Below are positions 11,850 through 23,752 of a stretch of DNA of 64,000 nucleotides, piece after piece. Position 1 is the first letter of the stretch, and each line of letters begins with the position of its first letter. Below the pieces are notes generated by a model, which was given only the letters and a program-made list of their open reading frames with translations, ran no database searches and was not told the DNA's origin. The stretch covers positions 14,993,923 to 15,057,922 of the forward strand of contig CM034099.1 of NCBI GenBank assembly GCA_019914945.1, read 5' to 3'. Made by a program: the position numbers and the translations under genes. The DNA is from Typha latifolia. Taxonomy: Eukaryota > Streptophyta > Magnoliopsida > Poales > Typhaceae.

Positions 11850-12600
11850 TTAGATACATATTGGACATGATTAAATCGCTTCAAATTGTATCATTTTTTA
11901 TTTATATTTTAAAAAAATAAGATGACTTTTGGCAGGTGCGTTCGAATGCAAGTAGAGGGCGTTTGAACACCTGATTTATGTTCGCACATACATAACACGA
12001 TTTTTGGCCGTTCGAACGCCTGATTCGCATTCACACATCTAGAGCCCTATTTTTTGGGCGTTCGAAAGCGCGACGAATAAGTTGGGCGTTCGAAAGTGTG
12101 ACGAATAAGTTGTGCGAAATAGGATTTGTTTAGCATTTTTGGATGATTGGCTAGCCTCCAAATATATAGAAAAGCAACCAACCTAGAATTATTGATTATT
12201 GGGACTTGTTTTCCATCTAGATTTGAGCTAACTTCTCCCTCCTCCTTTCTCCTTCCTCCCCCTCAGAATCCAACCTGAGCTCTCATCTACGACCAAGGTT
12301 AATCCTCCGTCATATCTCCCTCCTCACTCCAGTGACCAGCTACACCTAGTAGCTCCCTTCTACCACCTCATCTTTTCAAAGAACTAACCATCAACCATAC
12401 CTATCATCATTTCTCATAACCCTAACCAAATAATCCACGTCCATCCTGCCACTTCCTGACCTTTGGTCATTGTTTCCTCCATAACTTTTGATCTACTAGC
12501 CCGATCGATGAGATTCCAATTGCGTTGGATTCCTAACTTGTAGAGGAACAACATATTAGAATTTCATACCATTCCAACGATTGGATGGTTCCAACGGTAA
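11850..12600 (+). repeat. Gypsy-type LTR fragment with GTTCGAAC words
   Basis: The order of parts matches the LTRs at 8738 and 29661: a run of GTTCGAA-type words at 11937-12100, then GGCTAGCCTC with an ATATAT box near 12150-12170, then a pyrimidine-rich leader with CTCCCTCCTCC. The later part (12555-12595) resembles 9510-9545 in the solo LTR inside the MULE. Ends are not clear. Confidence 0.5.
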
Positions 12601-13228
12601 CATCCAATATATATATATATTCATGCACGTGCTTGACATATGCGTTGAGCTTAAAGGCGCGCACGTTCGAGGCACGTGCGCCCCCTTTCCTTCCCTCTCC
12701 CCCTCTCTTTTCTTTCTTCTCTTTCTTTCCTTTTTTCTCTTTTCTTCTTTCTTCCCCTGCCAGCAGTCCTTCCCCTCGCATCTTCTGCCCGTCGTGCCAA
12801 AATGCCATTAGAACCGCTGACCGCCTGGATCGAAGCACCAAAGCTCCCTCACCCTCCAGGTGAGTGTGATTTGCAATTTGTTGGTTAATTAATATTTTAC
12901 TCTGATTTTTCTTCTCCTCTTGGTCTCGCCGTGATCTGGCCGACCGATGGCCTTGTGCCCTACCTCATCTGTCTGGTGAGCTATCCTTTTCCTTTTTCAT
13001 AAGGATGCCCTCGTTGGCTTCCTTTGGCATCCTCGTGGCCACTATCGTCAGGCGGCCCCTCGCCTTGGCCGGCGAGGTGGACTCTCGCCGTTGGCCACCT
13101 ATGGCAGCTCGACTTCCCCTTGGTTGGCTTTTGTTTGTCGAGGGGAGTGTGCCGGTGGGTTCGACCGAGTTGTCGATGTCTAGGTTTAGCCAACAGCCCT
13201 CCTCCCTCCCCCCCGATTGGATTCTTGT
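12601..13228 (+). repeat. Part of an old GC-rich element (family H), left segment
   Basis: Pyrimidine-rich then GC-rich sequence with no trusted coding frame. It continues across two later insertions at 16152-16202 and 17050-17800. A related sequence in inverse orientation, with the same GGGTTGGGCT-rich array, lies at about 25000-26690. Frames such as + 13005-13241 are composition shadows without domains. Confidence 0.4.
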
Positions 13229-15927
13229 TGTAACACCCTAGCCCTAAACACGTGCATGGCACGGGCCTACATGGCACATGAATGGTACCTGACCATTTGG
13301 TTAGCTACTGACAATCAAATAAACATGTATCAACCTCATAATTTTATCCACAACATCTAAACTAAGAATAACTCAAGTCTAACTATTAATAGTATACAGA
13401 TAACCCTACTTGGGCCGCACACAGGCTACAACACATCATCGAGAGCTTTTCACAACTACAAATACACAACAGTGGTATATACATAATTATACAAGTACAA
13501 AGTCACCTGCTAAAATGTAAGACAAGGATACATGCACATTTTGGAGGATGTCCACTAATACATCAGATAAGATAACTCATCTAGCATATAACACTAACCA
13601 CATTCTACTCCTCACTCACTGGTAAGATCATTAAGAGAGTATCTTGTTCCACTCGTTCACCGGGGTTGTTGGAAAGGAGAAAATAAAGAGAGTCATGAGC
13701 TAGAGGCTCAGTGAATAGACCTTATCCCGAATCAGTGAAGCCAAACAAAGAGTAAATCATGTACTAGATAATATAAATCAGAAAGAGCATCATGTTATGA
13801 ATGAGAGTATGAATGTAACCTCAATAATATATAATTGAAATATAGATAACATGTCATAACTGATAAAAGCATATAATCCTCGACAATAAGTAAACAAATC
13901 TCCATGTCATAGTATCATCATAACTCTCTCAAATATGACACATGATACATGCCGGTCTATGACCATGTTATGATATTAAATGCAACCATATATGATGTAA
14001 ATTGACCATTTGATAATCAGGTATTCCGATGAAAATAAAATCATATGTAGTTCTCAACATCTCAGTCATCAATATCATTTCTATATGCCATCATCATACT
14101 AGACCACTGTGCACAGTCAACACCTGGTACCCGGTCTAAACATCATGCCCAGAGGCTCAGAGCATACTCGCCATCCGCAAGGAGTATCTCAAATATAATC
14201 ATACCCTGCCATCCGCGAAGGGTATCACCATCCATCCAGACCGGGCACCATTCTAGCTGATAGAAATCTCGTGAGGATAACTCGCCACATATGCCCTGGC
14301 GAATGGCATGTGTCCGAATGTCTACTGCGCACACAGACTAGCGATCTCGAACGTAAGGCCAACAGGATCGCGACTATGTCGAGCGATCAATTATCCACCA
14401 AGCGCGTCCTAACCCTCGCGCCCACTCGGATATTCTCACGCTTTCTATCAACTATTCTATTAATCACATTTCATGCTTTTCTTCTAAATGACAGATCATA
14501 TGCATATATCCAGAACGATAACAAGTCAAATGCATAACATGAATTTAGGTGGAATAGGAATCAAGAAAAATAATGCAATATAGTCTCCGATCATGTAGTC
14601 AACACATGTATACTCATGCTAATCTATTACATGCATACTCATGCTATAGATGAACTAGACATAACATTATAATAGTATAATCATCTCTTATGATCTCCAT
14701 ATATCACCAATGTGCTCGTATCCTAGATCAACCTAATCAGATGCATGATAAAATATGCTCGACTGTAATCATCTCTAGATAAAGTCATATAATCATGTTG
14801 GATGTCAAAGCATGCATATACATAAGATATAATATATCCTAATTTAAGAAAGACGTCTAGGGGATAAGACTACTCACCACCACTGCAATTACCAAACAAC
14901 CACTCGTTCACGTTGCTACGACAATGATCAAGCCTCGATAGCTAAGTCCACGGGGTCTTGAACAGGGGGGTCAGAATCTGAAATTATTTAAGTAGTATGA
15001 TGTTAGTCGTTTATATAATTAAAATCCGTTCATGTAATATATGAATTTCTGCTTATCTTTATAACTAGTTAGATTTTTAATTACAGATAAAAATAAAAAT
15101 AAAAATATAGATGAAAACCTAACTATAATTATATCTTGATTAATTAGAAATTACTTTATAAAATAATAAATAAATACATAAGCCTAGTATTTTATTTGTT
15201 ACAAAATTAACAATATATAATAAATTAATAGAATTACTTAAAATGTATATCATAAGAATATTAGAATATAAATCTAATAATTATAATTTACAAATCTATC
15301 TATTAATCTAATATTCATATAAGTAAATAAATAACTAAATAAATATAAGTATTACCTATATTTATGTGTAATAGTTTATAACCTAATTAATCATTAATTA
15401 ATTATAATTAACAATAATTATAATGATGAATATGTATTAACATAAATAATGTCTAAATCTATTTGTATTAATTAAGACAGAAATACCTAAATAAAATAAT
15501 AAATAATAAAAATTAATAAAAAAATAAGGGATCACTAGTACTAGTGCTGGGCCGAGCCCAGCACTATTGCAGAAAATAAGAAGAGAAGAAGCAGCTGAGG
15601 AAGAAGAAGAAGAAAGGAAGAAGGAAGAAAAAGGAAGAAGAAGAAGAGAAGAGAAGAAGAGGAGGGAGGTGCAGACACGGGTCGGCGGGGAGGGCACCGG
15701 CTGCTCCTGGCCAGTCAGCGGTCGGCTTCTCGCTGGCGGCTCGGCTCCGACGAGCCCGATCTCAGGCAAGAAAGAGAGAGAGAGAGGAGAGAGAGAAGAA
15801 GAGAGGGGGAATGAGAGGTCTCATTGGCGGCGACTCCAGGGAAGGTGTCGGTATAGAGAGAGAGTAGAGTGAGAGGGTGGCCGAGAGGGAGAGAGAGAGA
15901 GATAGAGAGAGTGAGAGAGAGATTTAA

Positions 15928-15959
<32 letters not shown>

Positions 15960-16151
15960 GTGGAGGAGGAGTAGTGGCGGCGCCAAGGCCTACCAGGGCC
16001 AGCTGGCCGCAGCAAGTTGCTGCGGCAGCGGGCACATGGCGCCCTATCACGCAAGCTGCATGAGCAGCTTGCATGGGCACGAGGCCAGCCATAGTGTGGC
16101 CGGTCACGTCATGCCCATAAATTTTTTTTTTACCTTACTTGGGTTATTACA
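13229..16151 (+). mobile_element. Solo long LTR, family C (copy 1, 2.9 kb)
   Basis: Starts TGTAACACCC and ends GGGTTATTACA, with flanks CTTGT and CTTGC (four of five bases match). It aligns over its length with the copies at 33632 and 38256: the ACACGTGCATGGCACG block near the start, an AT-rich middle, the GCTGGGCCGAGCCCAGC hairpin near 15546, purine tracts at 15580-15960, and a GC-rich tail. No gag or pol lies on either side, so it is a solo LTR. The coding frames at 15437-16107 come from GA-rich repeats. Confidence 0.8.
15567..15955 (+). repeat. GAA- and GA-rich purine tract in family C LTR
   Basis: Long purine-rich run, GAAGAA-type then (GA)n at 15926-15953. The same arrangement occurs in the other family C LTRs, so it belongs to the LTR. 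It creates false charged-repeat proteins on one strand and Leu/Ser-rich ones on the other. Confidence 0.8.
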
Positions 16152-16202
16152 CTTGCTGTTGGTGGGTGGTCTCCATCTTCCCCAACAGCCAGGTAGGCAC
16201 AT

Positions 16203-17049
16203 TGATAAGCTCTGATACCACTTTGATAGGATCTAGAACCAAAGATAGGCTACGCAATGATTCCTTCAAGATTTAGATGTATTATAGGAATCTGTCCGCG
16301 CAACTATAGGAAAATATTTGTCAGATATTCTCTTATAGTTAGAAAATTATGGAACCAATTAGATCTGTAACTTCTTGATGTACAACTTTTATATTTACAC
16401 CCTTCGCAAGGATGAAAACACGGAATAACGTGGGTGATGGTGGTGGTGACGGGGAGTGGATGTTAGGGTTATGGATGGGTATGAAGATGAATGTGAATGG
16501 TGGATGTGATTAAGGGATATAGACAAAAGGAACGAAGTGGTCGAGATCCCAAAGAAGAGGGGTGGCTCGACAGTCGAGAGAGATTATAAGTTAGGAAAAA
16601 CCTTGCCAACGATAGAGGTGGAAGGATGGTGAAGAGGGAGGAGGGAGATTATAGTAGATAGATGATAGAGAGGCAAGAAATTAATAATCCAAATCCAATA
16701 ACATATTGAAGTTGGCTGCCATCCATATATTTATAGAGGCTAGCTAACAAGTCGTAAAATAATATGTAACCCTAATTCTAGAGGATTCCCGTCGATCGCG
16801 TTCGAATGCACCTTAAGATGTTCTCTGTATGTGCGAACGCGATGCAGGCGTTCGAACGCGGGCGTTCGAACACGTTCGACTGTGTTCGAACGCACAATAT
16901 GCATTTTCTGTATTTGCGAACCTTATGCAGGCATTCGTGAGGACATTCGAACGCGACTCCACTTGCATTCGAATGTGACTTAAAGAAATTTTATTTTAAT
17001 GAAAATAAATAACTAATACAGTAAGAAAAGATCATAACTAAATGTATCA
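16203..17049 (-). mobile_element. Solo LTR of the main gypsy superfamily, minus strand
   Basis: On the minus strand it starts TGATACATTTAG at 17049 and ends with CCTATCA, then a primer-site-like unit GTGGTATCAGAG, then CTTATCA at 16203. Flanks are CACAT (16198-16202) and CACAC (17050-17054), a near-match that fits only if the LTR includes the primer-like unit. It carries the GTTCGAAC array at 16797-16980. No internal region is attached. Confidence 0.7.
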
Positions 17050-17830
17050 CACACTAGGTACCTTCCTCCGTCGGCGGGGCGTTGATCGATTGTAGTGTGA
17101 GACGGTAGCTAGCCTTCCTCCCTCCTTTCAATGGAAGTGATGAAGGAGGGAGAGTGCCTTGGGCTTGGGCTAGGTGCAACTAGCTCAAGCGTCGGGTCGG
17201 GCTGGGTGCGACCTAGCCTAAGGTCCAAGTGTCGAGCCAAGTTGGGTGTGGCCCAACCCGATGCCTACATGCTAGGTTGGGTTGGGTTAGGCCTAGCCCA
17301 TGGGCTGGGCTGGGTTGGGTGTAACCCACCCCTTGTTGGGGTGTGGTTGGGCTGCATGTAGCCCAACCTAGGTTTGTGTTAGGTTTGAGCTGTAGTAGCC
17401 CACACATGTGTTGTATTTAGGCTGTAAGTAGCCCAACCCATGTGGTGGGTTTGGGCCGCTAGCAGCCCAGCGCAAGCTTTGTTGGGTTTGTGCTGCGGCC
17501 CAACCCATGAGGCCTTTAGGCCTAATTCCCTTAGAGCTTTGGGCCCATTTTTGTCGGTTTGTACTTGGCCTTGAGTTGGCCAAGCTAATTAGTTACTTAA
17601 TAATTTTTTAATTTATGCTAGTCATCTTATTCTTTTATTCTTGTCCACCTAAGCTTTAATCATTAATCATTTTTAGTAGATTATCTTAATTAGCGAAATA
17701 GATTAATCCAGTGTTGCCTATGTGATTTACCTAAATGATAATAATCATTGAAACAAAAATTCAAGGTAATTTATTTTAAACTATGTTATGGACCAGATAT
17801 GAAATGATCCGTCCGAAGGATGATTATGAA
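17050..17830 (+). repeat. Family H right segment with GGGTTGGGCT minisatellite
   Basis: Continuation of the old element interrupted by the solo LTRs. It carries a degenerate array from about 17150 to 17540 in which the words TTGGGCTG and AGCCCAACC alternate, so each unit can fold on itself. An inverse-orientation relative lies at 25570-25990. The frames here (Leu/Gly- and Asn/Pro-rich) are by-products of the repeat. Confidence 0.55.
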
Positions 17831-18614
17831 AATTTAGGTGGAGGTAGCCTTGTGAGTTAGGGTTCTAATGGCTCTAATTTCACCTAAATTGGAAATCAAG
17901 ATGAAAAGAAAAAATAAAATAAATAGTGGAGATAGGTCAGGGAGGGCAGAACGATAATTTCTGACGTTGTGGCAGTCGTCAGAGGGTGGTGGATGGCCAA
18001 GGGTGGTGGTGGATGACCGTGTAGTAGGGTGGTTGCTGGAGGTAGGAGGTTGCTAGGGTTTGGAAACTTGAAGGGGATCTACGATTATGATCTACTCCTA
18101 TGAAGATAAAGACAATCCAACGGTTAATGTAAAAAGATAAGGATAGGAATAATAAGTGGCTAAACTCATATTTCTCTCAATTCAATCCATATATTTATCA
18201 ATACATGTCCACTCCTATTTATAGAAGTAAAAATCCATAGTGGATCGGATTCACATGCGGATTATCCGATTTATTTGAAATTCAAACAACAAGATAAAGC
18301 TTGCTAACTAACTAAATCAACATTCTATATCTTTCACAGATTAATCCTTCATTTTGCGATAGATAGATTCTAAATTTGGAATGTCGCCATTGTAGATCTA
18401 GAAGTTGGTGATCTTTTCCAGCTGGTTTGATATTATTCTAACATATGTAGAATATTCTACGAATATTTTCTCAAAACTGCGTAGAGCTGGATTTAGCTAA
18501 TTAAATAAAATCTTAACCTTCTAACTAAACCAAATAAGCAAATAAGATATCTAGACTCAATCCATTGAGTCTAATCTCCCCTTGATGTGATCCGATTTGA
18601 CCCGGTTCGCATCA
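17830..18614 (-). repeat. Gypsy-superfamily LTR, minus strand, no GTTCGAAC array
   Basis: The reverse complement begins TGATGCGAACC at 18614 and shares the block around CTCAATGGATTGAG and AATTAGCTAAATCC with the solo LTR at 46001. Its later part shares the GGTGGTGGTGG region and the TATA block with 63300-63540. The low-coordinate border is not resolved. Confidence 0.55.
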
Positions 18615-18639
18615 AATTACTTTTAATAACATGTTAGGT

Positions 18640-19753
18640 GCTAGTACAACTATGTTAGCTTAACCTAATTAATAAATATAAAAATTTGTAAATGGACCTA
18701 CCTAAGCCTATAGTGAACGTCAGTAAGATTATTTAACCAATTAGTGATTGGATTGTTATGCTAATGCTTTTTATTTACATTCTTATTGAGGTGGAGTCCA
18801 TACCCTATGAGGATGATCTCATGGAGTAGTTGCAGCTAGTATTAGGAAAGCGGTTTAGGCAAGTGAAACTCCTATAATCTAATAATAGTGTAGATAATAA
18901 AATAACTTACCTTATGACATCATCACATGCACGTCATGCATGGTAGTTTATTTTACTATTCGATTAAATTTCACATATCATGATTTCTATGCATATTCAT
19001 TGGGCATGAACATGTGTGTTGGCATATAAGTCATTACAATGATGTGTTTCATTATGTTTATTATGCTGTATAATATCATACCACTTGCACACGTACACGA
19101 CCATCAAAGGGGTGACTATTGCATCTCGACAATACCTGACACCTTCCCAACTAGGGTTAGGGCGAGGGATATTCTTATACTTATATATATTAGGACCCAC
19201 GCTTGAGGTCTTAGTTTGTTGATCACAGACAATCAGGTAGCAGTTTTGCTAGGCAATGAGCAATTTACTATCAATCAATAAGAGTCATATCTTTTAGTAT
19301 ATTTAAGATAGAGAGAGAAGGGTACGATGACGTAGATTTAGCGGTACTCAATTACGTAGGGTGAGGGCGTCCGTGAGCGACGACTCATGATTTTCGCACG
19401 ATGGTGCGATGATGTGGAGCCGAGGGCTCAGATGGTAGTATCGATGAGCGATATTGACCCTTGTGATGGGCTTACAACTAAGGTCCTTAGTTTGTAGTGG
19501 CAAACAATTAGTCATGATGTTCATCGGGTGATGGGCTGGCGATTCTACTACTAGGGTCTATCTTTCCTTGAGGGTATGTGTGTGGTCAGGTATGAGTATT
19601 GATGTGGCCTATGGGCATAACTCTACATAAGCCTATGTTACAGACTTGGTAGTCTAAGATGATGCATATTATGTGGTGTGGTGTTGACAAAGTCTATGGG
19701 TGAAGCTCAATGTGAGCTTGAGTTTGAGGACTTGATAATCCGAACTGATGCAT
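18640..19753 (+). repeat. Family E fragment, left of the gypsy insertion
   Basis: The part from about 19200 to 19753 matches the reverse complement of 9850-10560 (same order of blocks, such as GAGCCGAGGGCTCAGATGG near 19422). It continues at 24619 after the gypsy element, as shown by the duplicated TGCAT. The first few hundred bases have no match I can see. No coding content. Confidence 0.5.
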
Positions 19754-20500
19754 TGATACACTTAGTTAGGATTTTATTTAATTAGCTAAATCCAACTCTG
19801 CGTAGTTTCGGAAAAATATTCGTAGAATATTCTATACATATCCAAATAATATCAAACTAGTTGGATAAGGTCGCTAACCTCCAGATCTACAACTTTGGTA
19901 TTCATAAATTCTCATTCTAAATATATCTATGACAAAATGAAAGTTTAATTTTAGAGGTAATCAGAGAAGATAAGGAATATTGGATTAGTTGGTTTATTAG
20001 GGTTTCATATTGTTTTATGATTTGTTGGCTAGTCTCTATAAATATGTGGATGGAAGCCAACTTCATTATGAAATTGGAATATTGATTTCTTACCTCTCTA
20101 TTATCTATCTACTCTAATCTCTCTCCGCGCTCTTTACCATCCTTCCGCCTCTACTATTGCCAAGGTTTTTCCTAACATCCATTCCACTCGTCACCACCAC
20201 CATCACCCTCTTTATTCCATATTTTCGTCCCTGATACACTTAGAATCTATAAAGGGCATAAATATAAAACTTGTAGATCAGGAAGTTGCAGATCTAATCC
20301 AATTAGTTTCGTAATTTTCTAACTATCATAGAATATTTGAAGAATATTTTCCCATGGTTGCGCAGACTGATTCCTATAATACATCTAGATATTGAAGGAA
20401 TCAATGCGTAGCCTATCTTTGGTTTGAGAACTTATCAAATTAGTATTAGAGCTTAAAAAATTGGTACCAGAGCCTAGCAAATTGGTATCAGAGCCTATCA
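19754..20500 (+). repeat. 5' LTR of the 19.8-24.6 kb gypsy element
   Basis: Starts TGATACACTTAG. A TATA-type box (TATAAATATG) lies near 20036. It lacks a block of roughly 115-130 bp present in the 3' LTR, lost between two CCTAAC words near 20172. The end includes three tandem primer-site-like units (20438-20500) before the last TATCA. The matching extent in the 3' LTR and the target duplication fix the end at 20500. Confidence 0.85.
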
Positions 20501-20518
20501 TTTGGTATTAGAGCAGGC
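20501..20518 (+). other. Primer binding site, initiator-Met tRNA type
   Basis: TTTGGTATTAGAGCAGG follows the LTR directly. It differs by one base from TGGTATCAGAGC, the usual plant site complementary to the 3' end of initiator methionine tRNA. Three similar words lie just upstream inside the LTR end. Confidence 0.7.
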
Positions 20519-20555
20519 GAACCTCATACCTCCATTAATAGTTGAAACAAGGAAA

Positions 20556-21350
20556 ATGATATCAACAAGGAGACATATAGAGAGCACACCGATAAGGGAG
20601 GACTCAATGCATGATGATCCTAACCGTCAAGCTGATTCCTTTGGAGCGATCATGGCAGGACCGATCAGCCAACGTCCATGAGTGCGAATATAGATGAACT
20701 TAGGGGCATGTTCCATACATTGATGCATAGAGTTGACTCAATTCAAAAGGATCGCAATGATTTCAAGGAATATGTCAATAACCGATTTGATTCGTTATCT
20801 CCTCGAAATTGATTGGAGTTTGAAGGAGTTAGTAGTCGTTGTGAGCCACCGTGGCCCGAACGTACATTGATGAGTACATTTATTTCAGGGCTGCGAGAAG
20901 AGATACAAGTGGATATTCGTGCCCTATATCGTACTACTCTTGAGGAGGCCTTTGAGAAGGCCGTGAGGATGGAACAAAAGCATAGGGCTTTAAGGATAGT
21001 AGCAAAAAATAATTTGGGCAACTGAGATGGGCAGTTTGCACCTAGAATGCCGATTAGAAATTCTGTGGTTTCAAAAATAGCGACTGCGAGTACTAGACCA
21101 CAACCACCTTTGAGACCTTCTTCTGATAATAGAGGAGGCACTAGACCCCTCATTCGAACTCTCACACCTGCCTAGGTGGAGGAGCGAAGAGCGAAGGGCC
21201 TTTGCTTTCGATGTGATGAGCGTTTCACCCCAGGTCATCGGTGTTCTAAACCAATTGGGAGTGTGATGCTTATCGATGATACTGAGGAGGATGATGAGGT
21301 TGAGGATGATGGAGAGTGTCCAGAGGAGACCGTTGAGGAGCGCGTTGAGG
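20556..21350 (+). pseudogene. Gag pseudogene with central deletion and zinc knuckle
   Basis: Capsid-type protein of a Ty3/gypsy element. The start region matches the gag starting at 30482; its first ATG is lost here, and the next is at 20556. Near 20820 the frame jumps from the N-terminal region (…LEFE) straight to the VSSRCEPPWPE region. About 230 residues present in the relative at 42550-43316 are missing. The retained end has the zinc-knuckle word CFRCDERFTPGHRC (near 21198-21240) and an acidic stretch. Stops near 20680 and 21024 confirm a pseudogene. Confidence 0.8.
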
Positions 21351-21354
21351 AAGA

Positions 21355-23400
21355 TCTCCAAGCTGAAATATCAATACATGCATATTCGGGTACTTCCGCA
21401 CCGAGGACGTTATGGGTAGACAGACTCATTAGAAAGCATTGTGTATCCTCATCGATTCGTGGAGTACACACAACTTTCTAAACGAGAGGCTAGTGAGGAG
21501 ATTGGGTTTGGATGCCGAACTGACTAGGGGGTTTGATGTTGCTATTGGAGACGACACGAAGCTTAGGGCAGAGAGCTTATGTCGCTAGGTCGGTATACAG
21601 GTGCAAGGACACGACATCATTGTTGACTTGTATTCATTGGCGCTACGAGGAGCGGACATTGTCCTTGGTGCTCAGTGGTTACAGAGTTTGGGACCCGTCA
21701 TATTTTATTTCCGGAGCATGTGGATGAAATATAAGCAAGGAAACAAAGATGTGCGGCTTGATGGTGTTCAAACTTTGCTAATTCCTGCGATGCAGCCTAT
21801 GGTGGGGCTATTTGGTGCATATGATTTGGCCTAGCTTCTTCAGTTAGGACTAGCAGGAGTTGAGCCTCAAATGAGTTCAGGTACTACCATTGAATTGTCT
21901 AATTTATTAAATAATTTTTCTGGACTGTTTGAGGAGCCGTAGGAGTTGCCACCGAGGAGAGTGACGGACCATCGTATAGAGATTGTACCCGGGGCTACAC
22001 CGGTGAACGTGAGGCCATATCGGTATCCACATGTGCAAAAGAAAGTTATCTTAAAAATGGTAGCCGAGATGTTGGTGCAAGGCCTCATACAACCAAGTCA
22101 TAGCTCATACTCATCCTCCATGCTTTTGGTGCGAAAAAAGAACGGAACATGACGTTTTTGTATCGACTATCGAGCACTAAACGCTATTACCGTCAAGGAC
22201 CGGTATCCTATTACAGTTATCGAGGAGTTGCTGGACGAGCTTGCAGGAGCGACTATATTTAGTAAGCTTGACTTGAGGGCCGAGTATTATCAAATTAGAG
22301 TTCATCCGGCGGATGTGCACAAAACTGCATTTCGGACTTCGAATGGGCATTATGATTTCCGAGTGATGCCTTTTGGTCTCACCAATGCTCCAGCTACCTT
22401 TCAAGGCCTTATGAATGATATATTTCGGCCTCTCTTGTGAAGGCATGTCTTGGTATTTTTTGACGATATTTTGGTGCATAGTAGGACTGAATTGGAATAT
22501 TGCCGACATTTGGAGGATGTGCGGAATTTATTGGAGCAAACTAATTAAAAATTAAGAAGTCCAAGTGCCTCTGGGGAGTACCACAAGTGGAGTATTTAGG
22601 TCACATCATTTCAGCGGATGGCGTTGCGGCGGATCCTCAAAAGGTTGCATGTATGACCGCTTGGCCTATTCCTACTACAACCACCAGATTGAGAGGATTT
22701 TTGGGGTTGACCGGATATTATCGCCGATTCATCACCGGATATGGCAAGATTGCTGCCCCTATCACTTCTTTATTGAAAAAGGACTCTTTTAGATAGACGG
22801 ATGAAGCTACTATACCCTTTGAAAAATTGAAAACAACAATGACGACGGCACCCGTTTTAGCGCTACCGGACTTTACCAAAAAGTTCATTGTAGAATGTGA
22901 TACTTTAGATGTTGGCATATGAGCTGTACTAATGCAAGAAGGACATCCCATTGCCTATCTTAGTAAAACTTTATCACAAAAATCTCACCAATTATCAACT
23001 TATGAGAGAGAGATGTTGGCAATTCTACATGCGATGAGAAAGTGGAGGCCTTATTTGATCGGTAGGCGATTCATTATCCGAACTAATCAAAGGAGCCTTC
23101 CATACTTTATGGGATAGTATATACACATCCGGCAAAGTAGAGATGGGTCACAAAATTACTAGGATATGATTATGAAATCTAATACAAGAAAGGAACAAAA
23201 AATAGAGCGGCGGATACACTATCGCGACAACCCGATACCGCCAAGCTTGTAGCCTATTCATCTCCTACCTTTCCCTTCCTTGACGAGGTGAGGAATGCGT
23301 GTACATCTGACCCCGATATTTTGAGATTGTTGCAGGAGGTGATAGATGATTCGGAGCGCCATCCAGAGTTGGAGAATCGAGGTGGTTTGCTGCTAGACTG
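21355..23400 (+). pseudogene. Gypsy pol pseudogene: protease, reverse transcriptase, RNase H
   Basis: Remnant polyprotein that would have processed gag-pol and copied RNA into DNA. In order: a damaged aspartic protease (21440-21540, the DSGSTHNF region broken by frameshift); reverse transcriptase from about 21946, with DYRALN near 22160, [10 protein letters not shown] near 22270, [12 protein letters not shown] near 22370 and the catalytic FDDIL at about 22459-22473; and RNase H with the AYLSK and YEREMLAIL words (22940-23030). A stop at 22438 precedes FDDIL and more stops follow. The frame ends in the linker before integrase. Related to the minus-strand copies at 37144-42145. Confidence 0.85.
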
Positions 23401-23730
23401 CGGATGCATTTAGGTGTTGGAGGGTATTGGTCCGGTTGCATATCGTTTGGAGCTGCTGGTGGGGTCGAGAGTGCATCCTGTCTTTCATGTTTCATTATTG
23501 AGAGAGTGCATTGGAGATAATGAGATTGTTGGACAGGTTCTACCGGAGCCATTGGAGGAGATAGAGATCGTAGAGCTAGTTTGAGTACTTGTTAGACGCC
23601 GACGACGACATGGTACCAGATTAGAGATGGAGATTTTAATTGAATGGCTTGACAAGCCATCCGATGGGGCAAAATAGGAGTTGGAGACAGGTATCTTGGA
23701 GCATTTTCTCGACTTTTCACCTTAAGGGCA
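23401..23730 (+). pseudogene. Gypsy pol C-terminus (chromodomain side) fused after integrase deletion
   Basis: Immediately after the RNase H linker the sequence resumes with a VLEGIGPVAYRLEL region, the HPVFHVSLLREC word (about 23470-23510) and a short chromodomain-like tail with LIEWL near 23640. In chromovirus-type gypsy elements these lie at the C-terminus, after the integrase core. The integrase zinc finger and catalytic core, normally over 1 kb, are absent. Confidence 0.75.
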
Positions 23731-23752
23731 AGGTAGGAGAAGCGTGGTGGGC

